The notes beneath the pieces are model-generated. The model was not told where the DNA came from. It was given only the letters and a program-made list of their open reading frames with translations, and did no database searches. Of a stretch of 64,000 nucleotides of DNA, positions 1-10,200 are shown in pieces. A program made the translations under genes and the position numbers. This DNA comes from Verrucomicrobiota bacterium JB022 (GTDB lineage Bacteria; Verrucomicrobiota; Verrucomicrobiia; Opitutales; Oceanipulchritudinaceae). The stretch spans positions 1 through 64,000 of the forward strand of contig JAUTCQ010000020.1 in the NCBI GenBank assembly GCA_030673845.1, read 5' to 3'. Within the stretch, counting starts at the first letter, position 1, and the number at the start of each line of letters is the position of its first letter.

Positions 1-116
1 CTAACGCCGCCGCCCTCGCCCCGCGCTACCCAAATCACAACAAATTGCCCGAAAATCGGGCCGGCGATGCTGCGGCAGCTGCATCGCACGTTACTTGTTA
101 CTGCCTCAACGTCTGG

Positions 117-131
117 TCAAAGCGCTTTTTC
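117..131. promoter_or_regulatory. Possible LacI-type operator palindrome
   Basis: A perfect 10-bp palindrome, AAAGCGCTTT (119-128), lies 65 bases upstream of the start codon of the first secreted protein. The central CG and A/T flanks are typical of operators bound by LacI/GalR-family repressors. No LacI-family repressor gene is visible nearby. A 10-bp palindrome can also occur by chance, so this is only a candidate. Confidence 0.3.
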
Positions 132-192
132 AGCAGGGTGCTAGATTACCAATCTACTTCAAGGATAACACAAAGTACAACCATTTTTCCTT

Positions 193-1389
193 ATGAAACT
201 CACCTACCTCAAGACCACCCTATCCAATTTTGCCACCCTTGCAGGGTTTGGCTGCGCATTCGCTACTACAGCCTCCGCGGAGGCTGTGGCCTACGAAGGC
301 TTCGATATCCCGGCCGGCTCATTTGATGGAGCATCAGGAGAGACCAGTTTTGGCTGGTTTGACGTCTGGAGTGTCGTCCATAACCAAACCATCAGCGCAG
401 AAGGCCTTTCTTATGGTAATCTCGCGACGACCGGTGGAGCACTCGAACTTTCCGATGGCACGACTCCCTCTCAGAAGGTTGGAGATATCGCCCGCGAAAT
501 AGACGAAGTATACTTCCCCACTTCCCCGGGCGAGCTCTGGATGAGTGTACTCATCCAGCCCAACATCGTAGCAGGCTCTCCTGCTGACGGTGGATTTATC
601 CAGGTGGTGCTAGGCAATGGTGCGACCAACTCGCTCTACTTAGGGACAGCGTGGAGGGGCAGTGTATGGTCGGTGGGGGGAGAACGCGCTTCCCCGAAGA
701 CGGTTAACTCCTCGGTTCCAGTAGAACATGGCGTTACCACCCTTCTTGTGATGAGGCTCGACTTCACCACCGATACGGGCTCCTTCTGGGTCAATCCCGA
801 TATTTCTGCAAACACCGCTCCCTCCGAACCTGTTGGAACCTTTTCCTTGCTTTCGGACTTCGAAGCAGACCGAGTGACGGTTTGGTTCAGCAACTACATT
901 GATGATGGGGAAGTCTTTATCGACTACACGGGCTCCAAGGTCGACGAGATCCGCTTTGGCACTGACTGGTCATCTGTAATCGTGCTGGGTGAAGGCGGTG
1001 GCGGAGACGAGACGTGGGGAGGCTTTGACATCGACGACGACAACAACGTCGACACGGGCGAATGGATGAAGTGGCTCTATGTCGAGCAGGCGCCTTGGAT
1101 CTGGTCTTACAAGTTCAAGAAGTGGCTCTACATCGAAGAGGGCAACATTGCCGACAATGGCACTTGGGCCTACATCCCGGGCGACACTTCTCCGGAGACC
1201 CCCGGCACCGGCACCACTTGGTCGGGCTTTAGTGTAGATGCCAACAATAATGCCGACACGGGCGAATGGATGGGATGGGTGCAAGTGGCTTCGACCCCTT
1301 GGATCTGGTCTTACGATCTCGGGCAGTGGATCTACATCGAGGAGGGCTTCATCGGCAGCGACGGCGCCTGGGGCTTCATCTCGCGTTAA
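193..1389 (+). CDS. Secreted lectin-like protein with C-terminal Trp-rich tandem repeat
   Basis: The protein has 398 aa. Residues 1-29 look like a signal peptide ending TASAEA. Residues about 33-262 form an all-beta, LamG-like region, which would suit carbohydrate or surface binding. A Gly-rich linker is followed by two copies of a ~54-aa module (275-329 and 343-396). Each copy has an acidic Asp/Asn run, then TGEWM, PWIWSY and YIEEG motifs. Trp/Tyr-rich modules of this kind at the extreme C-terminus occur in Verrucomicrobia surface proteins and probably serve attachment or sorting, which is inference. The start was chosen for the signal peptide; the leader is pyrimidine-rich (CCATTTTTCCTT) with no Shine-Dalgarno site. 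A strong terminator follows. No enzyme motif was recognised. Confidence 0.75.
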   Translation: MKLTYLKTTLSNFATLAGFGCAFATTASAEAVAYEGFDIPAGSFDGASGETSFGWFDVWSVVHNQTISAEGLSYGNLATTGGALELSDGTTPSQKVGDIAREIDEVYFPTSPGELWMSVLIQPNIVAGSPADGGFIQVVLGNGATNSLYLGTAWRGSVWSVGGERASPKTVNSSVPVEHGVTTLLVMRLDFTTDTGSFWVNPDISANTAPSEPVGTFSLLSDFEADRVTVWFSNYIDDGEVFIDYTGSKVDEIRFGTDWSSVIVLGEGGGGDETWGGFDIDDDNNVDTGEWMKWLYVEQAPWIWSYKFKKWLYIEEGNIADNGTWAYIPGDTSPETPGTGTTWSGFSVDANNNADTGEWMGWVQVASTPWIWSYDLGQWIYIEEGFIGSDGAWGFISR

Positions 1390-1419
1390 CTTTCGGGTGC
1401 GACGTTGTTTCTATCTGGC

Positions 1420-1452
1420 AAGCGCGGGGGCTAAAAGTCCTCGCGCTTTTTT
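1420..1452 (+). terminator. Rho-independent terminator after the first gene
   Basis: A 12-bp stem (AAGCGCGGGGGC with GTCCTCGCGCTT, including two G-T wobbles) with a 5-base loop is followed by a run of T. It lies 30 bases after the stop codon of the secreted protein. It separates that gene from the convergent glycosyltransferase gene. Confidence 0.85.
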
Positions 1453-1535
1453 GGTTGGACTAAACTACCGGACGATAGTCTCCGAAACTGCTCAAAGCCC
1501 CAAGTCGTATCAACCAATTGGATCATCCAATCGCA

Positions 1536-2513
1536 TCAAACCTTGCTTGAGCTAAGAGGTCGGAAATCATCCCTCTTAAAACGCTGGTCCATCCAAGCTT
1601 TGGTAAACCATGGATTACGTCCTTGGCGTTTCTCAAGCCAGAACCACAACGCCAATTGCGGTGACTTCAATACCTTGCGCTTGAAGCGAGGAAAATTACG
1701 ACATTCGTGGCGTAAAATATTGACCTGCAGCTGACGACAGGAATCCCGGAAGGCCGGGTCAAATCGGCTTGCGTAATCAGAACAGACTTTGGCGGTCCGC
1801 TTTAGATTCGACAGCGTATCATGCTGCGTCAGCTGGCCTTCGTAAGTCCGCCAAGTGGCCAGATAATCGGCGAGATGCACTACATCGGTGTGCGTGAAAG
1901 CCATCATCTGCCAAGCATAGTCTCCAATCGGCCCGTATTCGGTGGGGAAGAGGCCTGTCTTTTCAAAAAGACTTCTACGGATGAGCACACCCGTCATCGA
2001 TACAATAATCGTCCCTATGCAAGGCATCATCAAAAGATCGGCGGCGCCCGAGCGAGTATGGTCACGGTGCATCCATCCGTCGAAGACCTTTACGTTGAAC
2101 ATATTATCCCACTTATTCTCCAAGACCTTTCCTTGCTCATCGAGCATGTGGATATTGAAGTCGCACAAGTCGATTTTGGGGTGCTGCTCCAACGCTGTAC
2201 AAGCCCGCTCCAGACATTGAGGATAAAAAGTGTCGTCACTCGTGGCGAAGTAAACGTATTCACCACTGGAATGCTCGACACAGCGATTCCAATTACGATA
2301 CAGACCGTCGCGTGGGGTTTGGAACATTTTTACCCGCCGGTCTCCAGCAAAACGCTCTTGCATGTATTCCCAGGAACCGTCATCGGAATGGCTGTCGACC
2401 ACAATGAGTTCCCAGTCTTGAAATGTCTGGGCGTAAATGGAGTCGATTCTGGCCGGCAGGAAGCGGCGGTGATTCAGATTAGGCAGGCAGATGGAAATTT
2501 TCGGAGCAGCCAT
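1536..2513 (-). CDS. Family 2 glycosyltransferase
   Basis: This 325-aa protein starts directly with a GT-A fold. The beta strand KISICLPNLNHRRFL is followed by IYAQTFQDWELIVVDSHSDDGS, the UDP-sugar-binding region. SGEYVYFATSDDTF carries the metal-binding Asp pair (about D93/D94). GT2 enzymes transfer a sugar from a nucleotide donor to a polysaccharide or cell-envelope acceptor; the substrate cannot be read from the sequence. The start at MAAPKIS was chosen because the conserved strand begins there and the upstream in-frame extension (to 2753) shows no domain. The C-terminal ~60 residues are basic and may be membrane-associated. The gene is A+T-rich compared with its downstream neighbours and has no obvious operon partner. 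The 295 bases upstream (2514-2808) show no gene. Confidence 0.85.
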   Translation of the reverse strand: MAAPKISICLPNLNHRRFLPARIDSIYAQTFQDWELIVVDSHSDDGSWEYMQERFAGDRRVKMFQTPRDGLYRNWNRCVEHSSGEYVYFATSDDTFYPQCLERACTALEQHPKIDLCDFNIHMLDEQGKVLENKWDNMFNVKVFDGWMHRDHTRSGAADLLMMPCIGTIIVSMTGVLIRRSLFEKTGLFPTEYGPIGDYAWQMMAFTHTDVVHLADYLATWRTYEGQLTQHDTLSNLKRTAKVCSDYASRFDPAFRDSCRQLQVNILRHECRNFPRFKRKVLKSPQLALWFWLEKRQGRNPWFTKAWMDQRFKRDDFRPLSSSKV

Positions 2514-2808
2514 GGTAGACAAATGAGATTCGCAAGCGTTCAGCTCTCTGCAGAGCAGCATTGGCCGATCCAGTCCTGAAGCGGCATCGCCGAAAAGTGT
2601 AGCGAATAAAGCTGCGTGAAACTGCTGTTTGCTCTCCAATCGAGCAAACATTGGAGGCTCACGAAACTTGGCGGTTGAGGCATGACGAGGTTGACAGAAC
2701 TTGATCGAAAAGCCCCGCAGCATGGTGGTGTCTTCAGGAAAGTCGAGTGCCAATCCCCTTCCCCGCCTGTTCCCCGATTGAGCAAGCTGCCGTTAAATCT
2801 ACTTTCCG

Positions 2809-5808
2809 TCAAAGGATGGACGGCTCTTTGCCTGCCCCGACCACTGACTCGTAGAACTCGATCTCGATCAGCGACAGCTCGCCTTGGCCGACGTTTTCTT
2901 CGCCGGTCGTGGCGTTGCCCTGGTCGATCAATTCCGTGATCTCACCAAAAGCGTCGCGCGCTTCGCTGCCAGCCAGCACTTGGATCTCTACCGTGCGGCC
3001 CTCTGCTGCTGCCTTCAGGGGCAGCGTGATGTAGCCCAGGCTGCGCGGGGTGACGCCGGAGAAGACTTCCTGCCCGCCGAGCAAGACGCGGATCGGGTAG
3101 CTACGGGCGCGAAAACCGCCCGTCTTCATCGTGATTTCGCTCAAGCGAGCGGTCCGCTCCAGCTCAAAAGTGATCGAGCCCTGCCCCACCCAGGCCGTCG
3201 CTTCGTTGTCGTCGAAGGCGAGGCGAGGATCGTTACCCGAAGCTCTGGCGGTGCGCACCGGCACATCGTAACGGGTGGGTGTAACCGTTGAGGCCTGCGG
3301 CGTGGGGCCTTTGCCCAGACGCGCGGCCAGCGCTTCGCCGGGGTGTTGGTGCGACCAGCCATCGGCGACGCTCACGGGTTGAGATTGGACGGAAGCCGTA
3401 GCCGGCTGAAGCCCTTTGGACTGGGCGCGCAGCGTAATACGACCACTCTCGGGCAGCGTGCGGACGAGCACGCGGTTGACGCCGCCTTCGACCGGCAGGG
3501 ACGTGGCGAGGATGTAATTATCGGGCCCTTGGGCAATGCCGCCCCGCCATTCCGCCGGCCCTTCGAGGGAGAAGTCGACCTTATTGAGCGCAGTCGGGCA
3601 GCGCCGACCTTGGGCGTCCACCACTTCGACTTGCGCGAGGAAGACGTCCGCACCGTTGGCCTTCAAGCCGGTGGGGGATTGCATGATCTCCAGCTTCAGC
3701 GCCACCGGCTCACCCGCCGTTTCATGGCGCGCAGTGCAGACGGGCTTGCCACGGGCGTCTAGCCCCACGGCTTCGATCACACCCGGCTCCCAGGCGACGT
3801 CTTCGAAGGTGAAGAGGAAGTGGTGCTGGCGCTGGCCCTGCCCCAGCGAGCGATCATTGATGCGCAGCTCCACCGCGTCGGTATTGGAAACGACGTGGAT
3901 GTCTTTGACGACACCTGCCTTGTAATTCCAATGTCCGATGATGTGGGCGGCCGGTTGCGCGGGATCGACCCAGCCGTCCCACATCACCTGATGGGCAAAG
4001 AAGCCGTCTTTGGGGATGCGCATCGGGTCGACTTCGCCGCTGCGGCGGTAGTTCTCGGCGCCACGGTAGTGGGTATTGGTGTCCGAAAAAATGATATTGA
4101 GGCCACCGCCATTGACGCGCCGCCCTGTGCCCGGACGCTCAAGCCAGTAATCGTACCAGCGCTCGACGTTTTCGATGGCGTGCGAATCCTGGTTGCGGTT
4201 GTAGGCGCGGGCGGGATGGCCGCGATAGAGCGGTCCGTCGCCGTCCGGGTGGTAGGGAGGCGAAAACTCGTCCCAGTATTTGCGCAGGCCTTCGTCGCGC
4301 GAGTATTCCGTCTGCCAATATGGGATGCCGGCGCTTTTGTTGATATAGAGCATCTCGCCGCCATATTCGGCCTCCTGCGAGCCCAGCATGTCGCGACTGC
4401 CGATGGCGCGGCCGCCGTGAGGGTCGAAGCGGTCGCGCAGGGCCTTCATCTCGGCCATATGGGGCTCGCTGATCTCGTTGTTGCCCGCCTCGTAGACGAT
4501 CACGCTGGGGTTGTTGCGGTTGTAAATAATCGCGTCGCGCATCAGCTCCAGACGCTGGACCCACTTACGGCCGGTCGCGTCGCGCTCGGAATCGCCCGCC
4601 GGCAGCATCTGCATCAGGCCCACGCGGTCGCACGATTCCACGTCCTGCTTCCAGGGGGTGACGTGCATCCAGCGGACCATGTTGGCGCCGCTTTCGACCA
4701 TCAGCGCGTTGGAGTAATCGCTGAGCCACGGCGGCACGGAGAGGCCGATCGCAGGCCACTCGTTGGAAGTGCGCTGAGCGTAGCCCTTCACATGGATTAC
4801 GCGTCCGTTGAGTTTGACGACGCCGTCTTCGAAGGCGGTCTGGCGGAAGCCGGTGGTGGTACGGACGCGATCGACGACTTCGCCGTCGACCTTCAGCAGC
4901 GTCGTGACTTCGTAGAGGTAGCCGTAGCCCCAGCTCCAGAACTCCAGATTCTCCACCCGGGCCGAAGCGGTTGCGACGATCCGGCCGCGCTGCGGGGCCA
5001 CGAATTCGCCCCCGGAGAAGGCGGCCACCAGCTTGCCTTCGGGGTTGCGCACCTCCACCTCGAACTCGAAGGGCTGGTTGTGGCGCGGTTCGAACACGAC
5101 TTCCGACTCCACGTTGATCACTGCGCTCTGGCCTGAGACGTCGATTTCCGTCGGGTAGATATAGACGCCGGTGTGGCCGAGGTTGGAGTAGAGCGGCAAG
5201 GTCTGGTGCAGGATACCCGTCAGGTGGAGGCGCACATTTTTGACGAGCCCACCGTAGTTGGCGTTGAAATTCTGGTCGGCCCACTGGAAGCCTTGCCCGG
5301 ATACGCGCTCCCGGTAGTCCCAGGCGTTGTCGGTGCGCACGGCGATGACGTTTTCCTCCGGCCAGGGCTTAACGTAGCCGGTGAGGTCGAAGCCGAAGGC
5401 CATGACGCCGTTTTCGTGGGAGCCGACTCGCTCGCCGTTGACCCACACTTCCGCCAGTTGGCGCGCGCCCTCGAACTCGATGTAGACCTTGCCCGGTTCG
5501 CTGCGCTCCGGCAGCTTGAAGCGCTTGCGGTACCAGGCAATCCCGGTCCGGTGGTCGTGAATGGAGAGGTGAAAGGCGTCGTCTTCGTTCCAGGCGCGCG
5601 GCAGCGTCACCGGCTCGAAGGCAGAATCGTCGAAGCCGGGTTGCTCGGCGCCGGGAAATTCGCCCACCCCCATCCGCCAGCCCGGGTTGAAGTTGAGGTT
5701 GAGCCGCTCGGGCACCTCGGCCCATAAGCTGGTCGCAAGCGACATCGCAAAGAGGGTCAACAGCTGGCGCAGGCCGAGCCTGCACCGGTTTCGGGGAGTT
5801 TTGAGCAT
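2809..5808 (-). CDS. Secreted glycoside hydrolase family 2 enzyme
   Basis: The 999-aa protein begins with a signal peptide (about 1-30, ending SLWA). In order it has a jelly-roll sugar-binding domain (about 60-200), an Ig-like domain (about 215-330), a TIM barrel (about 335-620), two further beta-sandwich regions (DUF4982-like and an invasin-like Ig), and a C-terminal discoidin/F5-8-like domain (about 860-960). The acid/base is E445 in AGNNE and the likely nucleophile is E501 in YWQTEY. GH2 members include beta-galactosidases, beta-mannosidases, beta-glucuronidases and exo-enzymes for decorated pectins; the exact specificity is unknown. The pectin lyase upstream suggests work on rhamnogalacturonan side chains. 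The leader is pyrimidine-rich, and an inverted repeat shared with the PL11/GH3 promoter lies ~123 bases upstream. Confidence 0.9.
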   Translation of the reverse strand: MLKTPRNRCRLGLRQLLTLFAMSLATSLWAEVPERLNLNFNPGWRMGVGEFPGAEQPGFDDSAFEPVTLPRAWNEDDAFHLSIHDHRTGIAWYRKRFKLPERSEPGKVYIEFEGARQLAEVWVNGERVGSHENGVMAFGFDLTGYVKPWPEENVIAVRTDNAWDYRERVSGQGFQWADQNFNANYGGLVKNVRLHLTGILHQTLPLYSNLGHTGVYIYPTEIDVSGQSAVINVESEVVFEPRHNQPFEFEVEVRNPEGKLVAAFSGGEFVAPQRGRIVATASARVENLEFWSWGYGYLYEVTTLLKVDGEVVDRVRTTTGFRQTAFEDGVVKLNGRVIHVKGYAQRTSNEWPAIGLSVPPWLSDYSNALMVESGANMVRWMHVTPWKQDVESCDRVGLMQMLPAGDSERDATGRKWVQRLELMRDAIIYNRNNPSVIVYEAGNNEISEPHMAEMKALRDRFDPHGGRAIGSRDMLGSQEAEYGGEMLYINKSAGIPYWQTEYSRDEGLRKYWDEFSPPYHPDGDGPLYRGHPARAYNRNQDSHAIENVERWYDYWLERPGTGRRVNGGGLNIIFSDTNTHYRGAENYRRSGEVDPMRIPKDGFFAHQVMWDGWVDPAQPAAHIIGHWNYKAGVVKDIHVVSNTDAVELRINDRSLGQGQRQHHFLFTFEDVAWEPGVIEAVGLDARGKPVCTARHETAGEPVALKLEIMQSPTGLKANGADVFLAQVEVVDAQGRRCPTALNKVDFSLEGPAEWRGGIAQGPDNYILATSLPVEGGVNRVLVRTLPESGRITLRAQSKGLQPATASVQSQPVSVADGWSHQHPGEALAARLGKGPTPQASTVTPTRYDVPVRTARASGNDPRLAFDDNEATAWVGQGSITFELERTARLSEITMKTGGFRARSYPIRVLLGGQEVFSGVTPRSLGYITLPLKAAAEGRTVEIQVLAGSEARDAFGEITELIDQGNATTGEENVGQGELSLIEIEFYESVVGAGKEPSIL

Positions 5809-5930
5809 GGGGAATAAGAGGGTGTTTCGCTGCCCACGAGGCAGGGGCGGCGACGTGTGAGGGGATTATTCTGACACCTGTCCCGAAAAAGGACGCGTCT
5901 AACCCTAACACAGTAGATGCAGCACGAGGT

Positions 5931-5948
5931 ATCCCTAAAACAAGGCAG
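5931..5948 (-). promoter_or_regulatory. Inverted-repeat operator candidate upstream of GH2
   Basis: Read toward the GH2 gene, this site contains CCTTGTTTTAGGGAT, one half of a dyad AGGGAT/ATCCCT around a TGTTTT spacer. It differs by one base from the core of the perfect dyad at 12624-12641 in the PL11/GH3 divergent promoter. The downstream half is perfect; the other half is degenerate. It ends about 123 bases before the GH2 start. Co-regulation by one repressor or activator is inferred. Confidence 0.5.
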
Positions 5949-5980
5949 TTCCGGACTCAAAAACTCTGCGCCTCTGACCG

Positions 5981-7165
5981 TCAACCGTGCCCGGGGGCAG
6001 CACCCCCTAACCGCTCCACCACCCAATAGACGCTGATGGCAATGATCGCACAAGTCAGCGCAGGCGCGCCGTAGCGGCTCCAGACGACGTGGCGGCGCGC
6101 CCACAGCAGCAGCGGTAATACGAGGGCCGCCAGCATAACTTGCCCGGCCTCTACCCCGAGGTTGAAGGCCAGCAGAGACGAAACCAACTCCTTCAGATCC
6201 GGCCCGAGCCCCATTTCGCGCAGAATGGCGGCAAAACCGAAGCCGTGCACCAGCCCAAAAAGCCCGGCGAGCCACCAGCGATCGGCCTCATGATCACGAC
6301 GCAGCAGGCTGTCGAGGCAGACGAAGATGATCGAGGCGGCAATGAAGGGCTCGACAAACCAGTCGGGCAGCGTGAAGAGGTCGAGCGCCGCGAGGGCCAG
6401 CGTGAGCGTGTGCGCCAGCGTGAAGCACGAGATCACCACGAGCATGGATTTGAGGCTGCGCACGCCCAGCAGGAGCGCGGCGAGGAACAGGAGGTGGTCG
6501 AGCCCGATCAGGATGTGCTCGACGCCCAGCCGAAAAAATTCGCCCAGAGAAATCCCCGGCGAAGGCAGGGATTCGACTGCGGCGACCTCGCCCTCTGCCG
6601 AGCCTGCCACCGGAGCCGCCTCTGGCCTTGCGACCGGTAGCAAAGGCAGCGAAATGGTGGCGTCGTCGTGGCGGAGCACCGCCATGCCCAGCGAGCGACC
6701 ATCGGAGCCGAACAGCGTAATGACGCTCTTCGTCAACTCCGGCACCGCCTCATAGAGCGTGAGGTGCAGGCCCAGTCGCGAGGCTGCCGGGCGTGGGTAG
6801 ATGAGCACAATATCGACCTCCAGGCCCTTGGCCTCGGTCACGACCCGCTCGGCCGCCACGGTTTCCGCGCCGCTTTGCACCACAAACAGGTGCGGGGCGA
6901 GCGAGACATCCTGCTCGACCGTCAGGCCGGGCTGGAGCGCACGGGTGGTTTCGGCGACTTTCTCCGGCGGATAACCGGCGTGTGCGAGCAGGGCGTTCAT
7001 GGCGTCTAGCCCCAGCGTTACCCGCAGCTCCACGTGGTCGTCCGTCACGAGGCCCTCGGTCGAGGCCTCAAAGGGGGCGTGAGCCCGTAAGGTGCCGACA
7101 AGACAAACGATCAGGGCAGTAAAAAGCCCCAAGGGGCAAAATCGAAAGAGACGAAATTTCTGCAT
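5981..7165 (-). CDS. HupE/UreJ-type membrane protein with periplasmic N-domain
   Basis: The start at MQKFRLFRF gives 394 aa with a signal peptide ending LRAHA; an in-frame upstream ATG at 7195 would add 10 residues without improving it. A periplasmic beta-rich domain (about 25-190) precedes six or so membrane segments. The signature GVEHILIGLDHLLFL, the motif FTLAHTLTL and LVHGFGFA are those of the HupE/UreJ_2 family. Relatives are thought to move nickel or cobalt, or support metalloenzymes, but this large N-domain subfamily is uncharacterised. The gene lies between a pectin lyase and a GH2 gene on the same strand, with a terminator-like hairpin upstream, so it probably has its own promoter. 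A role in glycan use is not evident. Confidence 0.8.
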   Translation of the reverse strand: MQKFRLFRFCPLGLFTALIVCLVGTLRAHAPFEASTEGLVTDDHVELRVTLGLDAMNALLAHAGYPPEKVAETTRALQPGLTVEQDVSLAPHLFVVQSGAETVAAERVVTEAKGLEVDIVLIYPRPAASRLGLHLTLYEAVPELTKSVITLFGSDGRSLGMAVLRHDDATISLPLLPVARPEAAPVAGSAEGEVAAVESLPSPGISLGEFFRLGVEHILIGLDHLLFLAALLLGVRSLKSMLVVISCFTLAHTLTLALAALDLFTLPDWFVEPFIAASIIFVCLDSLLRRDHEADRWWLAGLFGLVHGFGFAAILREMGLGPDLKELVSSLLAFNLGVEAGQVMLAALVLPLLLWARRHVVWSRYGAPALTCAIIAISVYWVVERLGGAAPGHG

Positions 7166-7209
7166 AATGAAAATGGCAATGAAGGCATTACTCATGCCCT
7201 AACGGAAGA

Positions 7210-7234
7210 GAGGGCTCCCGCTACAGGAGCCCTC
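7210..7234 (-). terminator. Hairpin terminator downstream of the pectin lyase gene
   Basis: A perfect 9-bp stem (GAGGGCTCC/GGAGCCCTC) with a 7-base loop lies 54 bases past the stop of the minus-strand PL11 gene. On that strand it is followed by TCTTCCGTT, a weak T-rich tract. A smaller stem, GCGGG/CCCGC (7246-7259), sits between it and the stop codon. Confidence 0.6.
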
Positions 7235-7287
7235 CCACCCTATTTGCGGGAAATCCCGCTGGTCTGTTATTGCTACCTATTACCGTA

Positions 7288-10200
7288 CTAAAGCGTAGGG
7301 TCTTCGGCGACGACGCGGACGAAGAACTTCGACGCGTCGGGATGGCGAATGTGGGCCTGCACCGTTTCGGTCAGGTCTTCGTTGTCTTCCACCGAGATGA
7401 TCTCATAGCCCGGGGCCGCATCGGCGTCCAAAGCGGTCCAGGTGGTGAGGTCGGTCGAGATTTCGTAGTGGTATTCCACCGCCACGTTTTGCGGGCGGGT
7501 GTAGGTGAGCGTCACCGCCGCGCCATCTTCATAGGCCCCGAGGCCGGATGCCTGCGGCAGGTTGCCGTGGCCTTCACCGGTGATGGGGTCGATGCCGAAG
7601 GCAAAGGCGAGGAAGTTGCTGATGCCGTCGCCGTTGTAATCATCGGTCGCGCCTGTGTTTTCGGCTCCCACCGGGAAGATGCTGGCAGCGTATTGGGCAT
7701 AGCTGGTCGCCATCGCCACCAGCGTGACGCTGAGGGTGCCGCCGCTGATGCTGACTTCGCCGCCGAGGCCCGGGGTGAGCGATTCGACCGTGATGTCTGC
7801 CGCCGTCAGGTCCGTCGAACCGAAGGCTGCCAGCGTATACACCTGGCCGGCTTCGACTCCGCTGCCTGCGCTGATCCGGATGACGTGCGAGCCTTCGCCC
7901 GACTTGCCGAGCGCGCCGGTGACGCTGAGCGTGCTCGTCGAGCCGCCGAGGACAAACTCCAGCATGCCGCCGGCCTGCCAATCGAGGGACGAGACCGTGA
8001 GGCCGGTGCCGGGCGTCGCCGCGCCGGGGGCCAGGGTGCCGCCGTTTTGCAGCGCCACCGCACGGTCGACAATGCCGCCGCCGCTGAGGCGACCGCCGGC
8101 AACTGTGAGGGCCGCGTCTCCTCCGATCGTGCCGTTGGCGACCAGCTCGCCTTCCTGCACCGCGAGGGCGCCGGCAAAGCTGCTGTTGCCGCTGAGCACG
8201 AGGTGCCCTGCCCCAGTCTTGACGATGCCGCCCGAGCCGGAGATGTCGCCCGCCAGCGTGATGTCGCGAGCGTCACCGTTGATGTTGGCGGTGTGGACCG
8301 TCACGTCGCCCTCGCCGCTGAGTGCCAGGGGCACTTGCGTCGACCAGTCCGACTTGGCGCCCAGGGTGCCGCTCACGAGGGAGACGTTGGAGACAAAGTC
8401 GCCCGTCCCCCGTCGCTCGATGCCGCCTGCACCCACGTAGAGCGTGCCGCCGTTGAGGGTGAGCGTGGCGGTGCCGAGCGTGATCGTCTCGTCGAAGCCG
8501 AGCTTGATGCGGTCGACCACACTGGTGCCGCCGAGGAACTGTGCGACGGACCCGTTGTTGTTGCCGCGCACAATGACGAGGCCGTCCACGAGGTTGGTAG
8601 CATAGAAGCTGCCGCCAGTCACGCGCAGGTGGCCACCGCGACCGCCCGTGCTCTGGTTGCCCAACATGATCGGGCCCGTGACCGAAACCGTGCCGCCTTC
8701 GACGGACATGGCCGCGTTGGAGTTGGCCGTGCCCAGGTGGATATCGCCCAGTTGGGCCTCGCCGCCCCGGATGATCAGGCCGTCGTTATAAGACACGCTG
8801 CCGGCGGTGCTGCGGCGGAACTCGACCGTGCTCGCGATGAGCAGGCCGTCGTTGAGGATGGCGACGTTGCCGGAGTTGTTGCTGCCGTAGATGCGGCCAA
8901 AGCTGGCGGTGCCACCGTCGATGATGAGCGCACCGGCGCCGTTGATGTCGGCATCGCCATCGGAGACGATTTCGCCACCTGCGATACGGAAGGTGTTACC
9001 CCCGCCGTTGACCGCGATGCTGCCGGGGCGGTAGCTGGCTGCCGTATCTACGATCAGCTGGCCGGCGTCGACGTTGATCGAGCCCGACAGGGAGCCTTCG
9101 CTGGCGAGGACGAGCGTGCCCGCGCCGCGCTTGGCAAAACCAGCCGTGCCTGCCAGGGGCACTGCAATCGTGGCAGTGCTTTCGGCAGCCAGGCCGTCGA
9201 CCGTGATGGAGGGGCCTTGGAGGTCGCCAGCCAGCGTCAGCTCGCTGCCCGCACCGCTGCCGTTGCTGATCAGCCAGTTGCCCGCGCTGCTTGCATCGGC
9301 ATCACCAAAGTTGAGGTGCGTGATGCGGCGCGGCTGGTCGAGGACTACTTCGAGCGTTTCTTCAACATCCACCGTGGCAAAATTGGCGGTCTGGTCCAGG
9401 CCGTCGGCGACGATGCCGCCTTCCCAGTTGGCGTTGTCGCTCCAGTTGCCGCCCGTGAGGGAGTGCGTCCAGGTGCCGCTGCCGAGCAGCACGCGGGTGA
9501 AGACGTCGCCCTCGGCAAAGCCACCGTTGAGGGCGTTGCCCGCCACGTCGGTAATGCCCGTGCCAGCGGCGTTGACGGTGAGTTGCAACGTGCCGGCGCC
9601 GTCGAGCGGTTCGACCGTTACGTCGAAGGCGTTGCCTTCCGCCGGCTCGACCGTGCTGATCGTGCCGGTGAGGGAGCTGCCCAACGCAAGAGCGAAGTCG
9701 GCCGCATCGACGCCCGCTACGGCTTCCGAGAAGGTGACGCGGAAGGTTGCGGCGGTGGCGCTCGAAGTGCTGGACTCGGGCGAGATCAGCTCTACGGAGG
9801 CGACCGTCGGGGCCATCTGGTCGACCGTCACCGGGAACAGCACCGAGCCGAGGCCGTCGGAGCTGATGGCGACAAAGGTGTAGCTGCCGGGCTCAAGCGT
9901 CGTGCCGGAGTAGTCGAATTCCCATTCGCCGCTGCCGTTGGCCGTGGCGGTGCCGATGACGCCGCCACCGAGCTGCAGGATCGAAACGGTGGCACCGGCG
10001 GAGGCCGTGCCGCTGAAGACCAGCGCGCCATCGGTCGTAATCCCGTCGGCATCATCCACGCCCGTATCGGTGACGACGCCGCCCACGCTGGGCACCGCCA
10101 CATCCGCATCGAGCGTCTTTTGGGCCGCACTGCTCAGGTTGCCCGCCGGGTCTTCGGCCACCGCCGAGACGGTGTGACTGCCGGCGGTCAACGGATCGCC

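Noticed and set aside
47-87. Hairpins GCCCGA-AAA-TCGGGC (47-61) and GCGATGC/GCATCGC (64-87) at the left edge
   Set aside because: Stems are short and no T tract follows, and the upstream gene is outside the window, so a terminator call is not supported.
1495-1535. ATTGGATCATCCAAT palindrome after the glycosyltransferase gene
   Set aside because: It has a one-base centre and no T run on either strand, so it is not a terminator; no regulator context is available.
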